Shown here: one piece after another, positions 6,630 through 6,917 of the stretch
Layout of the letters: the number at the start of each line of letters is the position of its first letter
Position numbering within the stretch: the first letter of the stretch is position 1
Source: Planctomycetota bacterium
Lineage (GTDB): Bacteria > Planctomycetota > Phycisphaerae > Phycisphaerales > SM1A02
Direction of reading: 5' to 3'
NCBI GenBank assembly: GCA_027295365.1
Contig: JAPULD010000184.1
Span: forward strand, 1 to 6,917
Length of the DNA: 6,917 bases
The notes under the pieces: generated by a model
What the model was told of the DNA's origin: nothing
Databases searched by the model: none
What the model saw: only the letters and a program-made list of their open reading frames with translations
Position numbers and translations under genes: made by a program

Positions 6630-6635
6630 ATGATA
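6630..6635 (-). promoter_or_regulatory. Possible -10 box TATCAT for the lipoprotein gene
   Basis: TATCAT on the minus strand differs from TATAAT at one base and lies about 40 bases before the ATG, which would give a short leader. The hexamer 17 bases upstream (GTGGGC) is a poor -35 match, so this is weak evidence and would need an activator or an extended element. Confidence 0.2.
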
Positions 6636-6705
6636 GATCAATTGACGCCTTGGCCCACACTCGGATCATTCACCAGCAGGACATGAAACCATATCCCCCA
6701 AACTG

Positions 6706-6717
6706 ACAAATCTTTGT
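6706..6717. promoter_or_regulatory. Palindrome ACAAA-TC-TTTGT, candidate operator
   Basis: Perfect 5-base half-sites around a 2-base centre, 118 bases upstream of the lipoprotein ATG and between divergent genes. With its right flank it reads ACAAATCTTTGTG, matching the box near the sensor-regulator (CACAATCTTTGTG) at the last ten positions. The same factor could bind both; unproven. Confidence 0.35.
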
Positions 6718-6720
6718 GGG

Positions 6721-6787
6721 CATTCGCTCACGCCGAGGCATGTTCAGATTATGCTTCAAGGCAGTGAGGCGAATGTCATGCCTGAAC
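6721..6787 (+). repeat. Overlapping, mutually exclusive inverted repeats in a leader
   Basis: CATTCGCTCAC-GCC (6721-6734) can pair with GGC-A-GTGA-G-GCGAATG (6760-6775), with two single-base bulges. Within and beyond it, AGGCATG (6736-6742) can pair with CATGCCT (6777-6783), and GTTCAG (6742-6747) with CTGAAC (6782-6787). The pairings share bases, so they would compete. The first covers GAGG at 6766-6769 and the second covers the ATG at 6778. This resembles an attenuator or translation switch, but may also be protein-binding DNA. Confidence 0.3.
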
Positions 6788-6887
6788 AATCGACCCTCTC
6801 CAGGAATCGAGCAACGTTCTTCGGGTATCTGCAGGGCACGCCACCGAATCGATGTCGCCTGACCGGCGGCGGGAGGTCTTGAGCATC

Positions 6888-6917
6888 ATGCGGCTGTTCC
6901 GAAATCTCGTATTCATC
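6888..6917 (+). CDS. Start of an unidentified plus-strand gene, cut by the window edge
   Basis: ATG at 6888-6890 opens a frame reading MRLFRNLVFI to the end of the window. GGGAGG at 6871-6876 precedes it by 11 bases, slightly long but acceptable. A basic residue followed by hydrophobic residues could be the beginning of a signal peptide or membrane segment, but ten residues are too few to tell. The gene would be transcribed divergently from the lipoprotein gene. Confidence 0.4.
   Translation, partial: MRLFRNLVFI

Larger units (their letters stand above)
6589..6887. other. Divergent intergenic region with paired palindromes
   Basis: This region separates the minus-strand lipoprotein gene from a probable plus-strand gene starting at 6888, so it should carry promoters in both directions. 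On the plus strand TTGACG (6642-6647) with GATCAT 16 bases later is a possible but weak promoter. The region also holds the ACAAA-TC-TTTGT palindrome and overlapping inverted repeats at 6721-6787. A plus-strand frame at 6778-6882 is open for 34 codons after GAGG at eight-base spacing (product starts MPEQSTLSRNR); I recognise nothing in it and do not call it a gene. Confidence 0.55.

Noticed and set aside
5941..6633. 230-codon plus-strand open frame opposite the lipoprotein N-terminal half
   Set aside because: The minus strand here encodes the DUF255 domain and signal peptide with clear motifs. The plus frame shows no family features and runs through the ribosome site of the real gene.
6778..6882. 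34-codon plus-strand frame after GAGG
   Set aside because: Spacing to the ribosome-like site is good, but the product is short, has no recognisable features, and lies in a repeat-rich leader. Kept only as a note in the intergenic entry.

Overview
The window reads as ordinary chromosomal DNA of a moderately GC-rich bacterium. It has TTG/GTG start codons, a lipoprotein signal, a large multi-sensor one-component regulator and a thioredoxin-domain lipoprotein. This mixture, especially an N-terminal LuxR-type helix-turn-helix in front of GAF/PAS domains, would fit Planctomycetota or a similar environmental lineage. That is a low-confidence inference; no rRNA, tRNA or other taxonomic marker is present. 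I see no mobile element, CRISPR array or phage gene.

Layout. (1) 1-520, plus strand: the C-terminal part of a PLP-dependent threonine/serine dehydratase-family enzyme. It is cut by the window edge and broken by a frameshift in the glycine-rich PLP phosphate-binding loop. (2) 521-605: a short convergent spacer with a bulged hairpin. (3) 606-3686, minus strand: a 1026-residue protein with the order HTH-GAF-PAS-PAS-PAS-GAF-PAS and no histidine kinase, GGDEF or other transmitter module. Its GTG start is chosen from a Shine-Dalgarno sequence. (4) 3687-4092: about 400 bases, less GC-rich, with several palindromes and no convincing gene. (5) 4093-6588, minus strand: an 831-residue predicted lipoprotein that joins a DUF255/YyaL thioredoxin-like domain (CYWC) and its alpha-barrel to a C-terminal DsbD-N-like domain (CTDRVC). 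(6) 6589-6887: a divergent intergenic region with a palindrome resembling one in region 4, and overlapping inverted repeats. (7) 6888-6917: the likely first ten codons of a plus-strand gene that runs out of the window.

How the genes may work together. The two intact genes share a strand but are separated by about 400 bases, so they are probably not one operon. The regulator has redox- or gas-sensing potential: its last PAS domain resembles the FixL haem PAS, and both GAF copies carry paired cysteines. The lipoprotein has two cysteine-pair modules that would act in thiol chemistry outside the cytoplasm. A similar palindromic box (common core AATCTTTGTG) lies 118-140 bases upstream of each start. 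This makes shared regulation a testable idea, but the evidence is thin.
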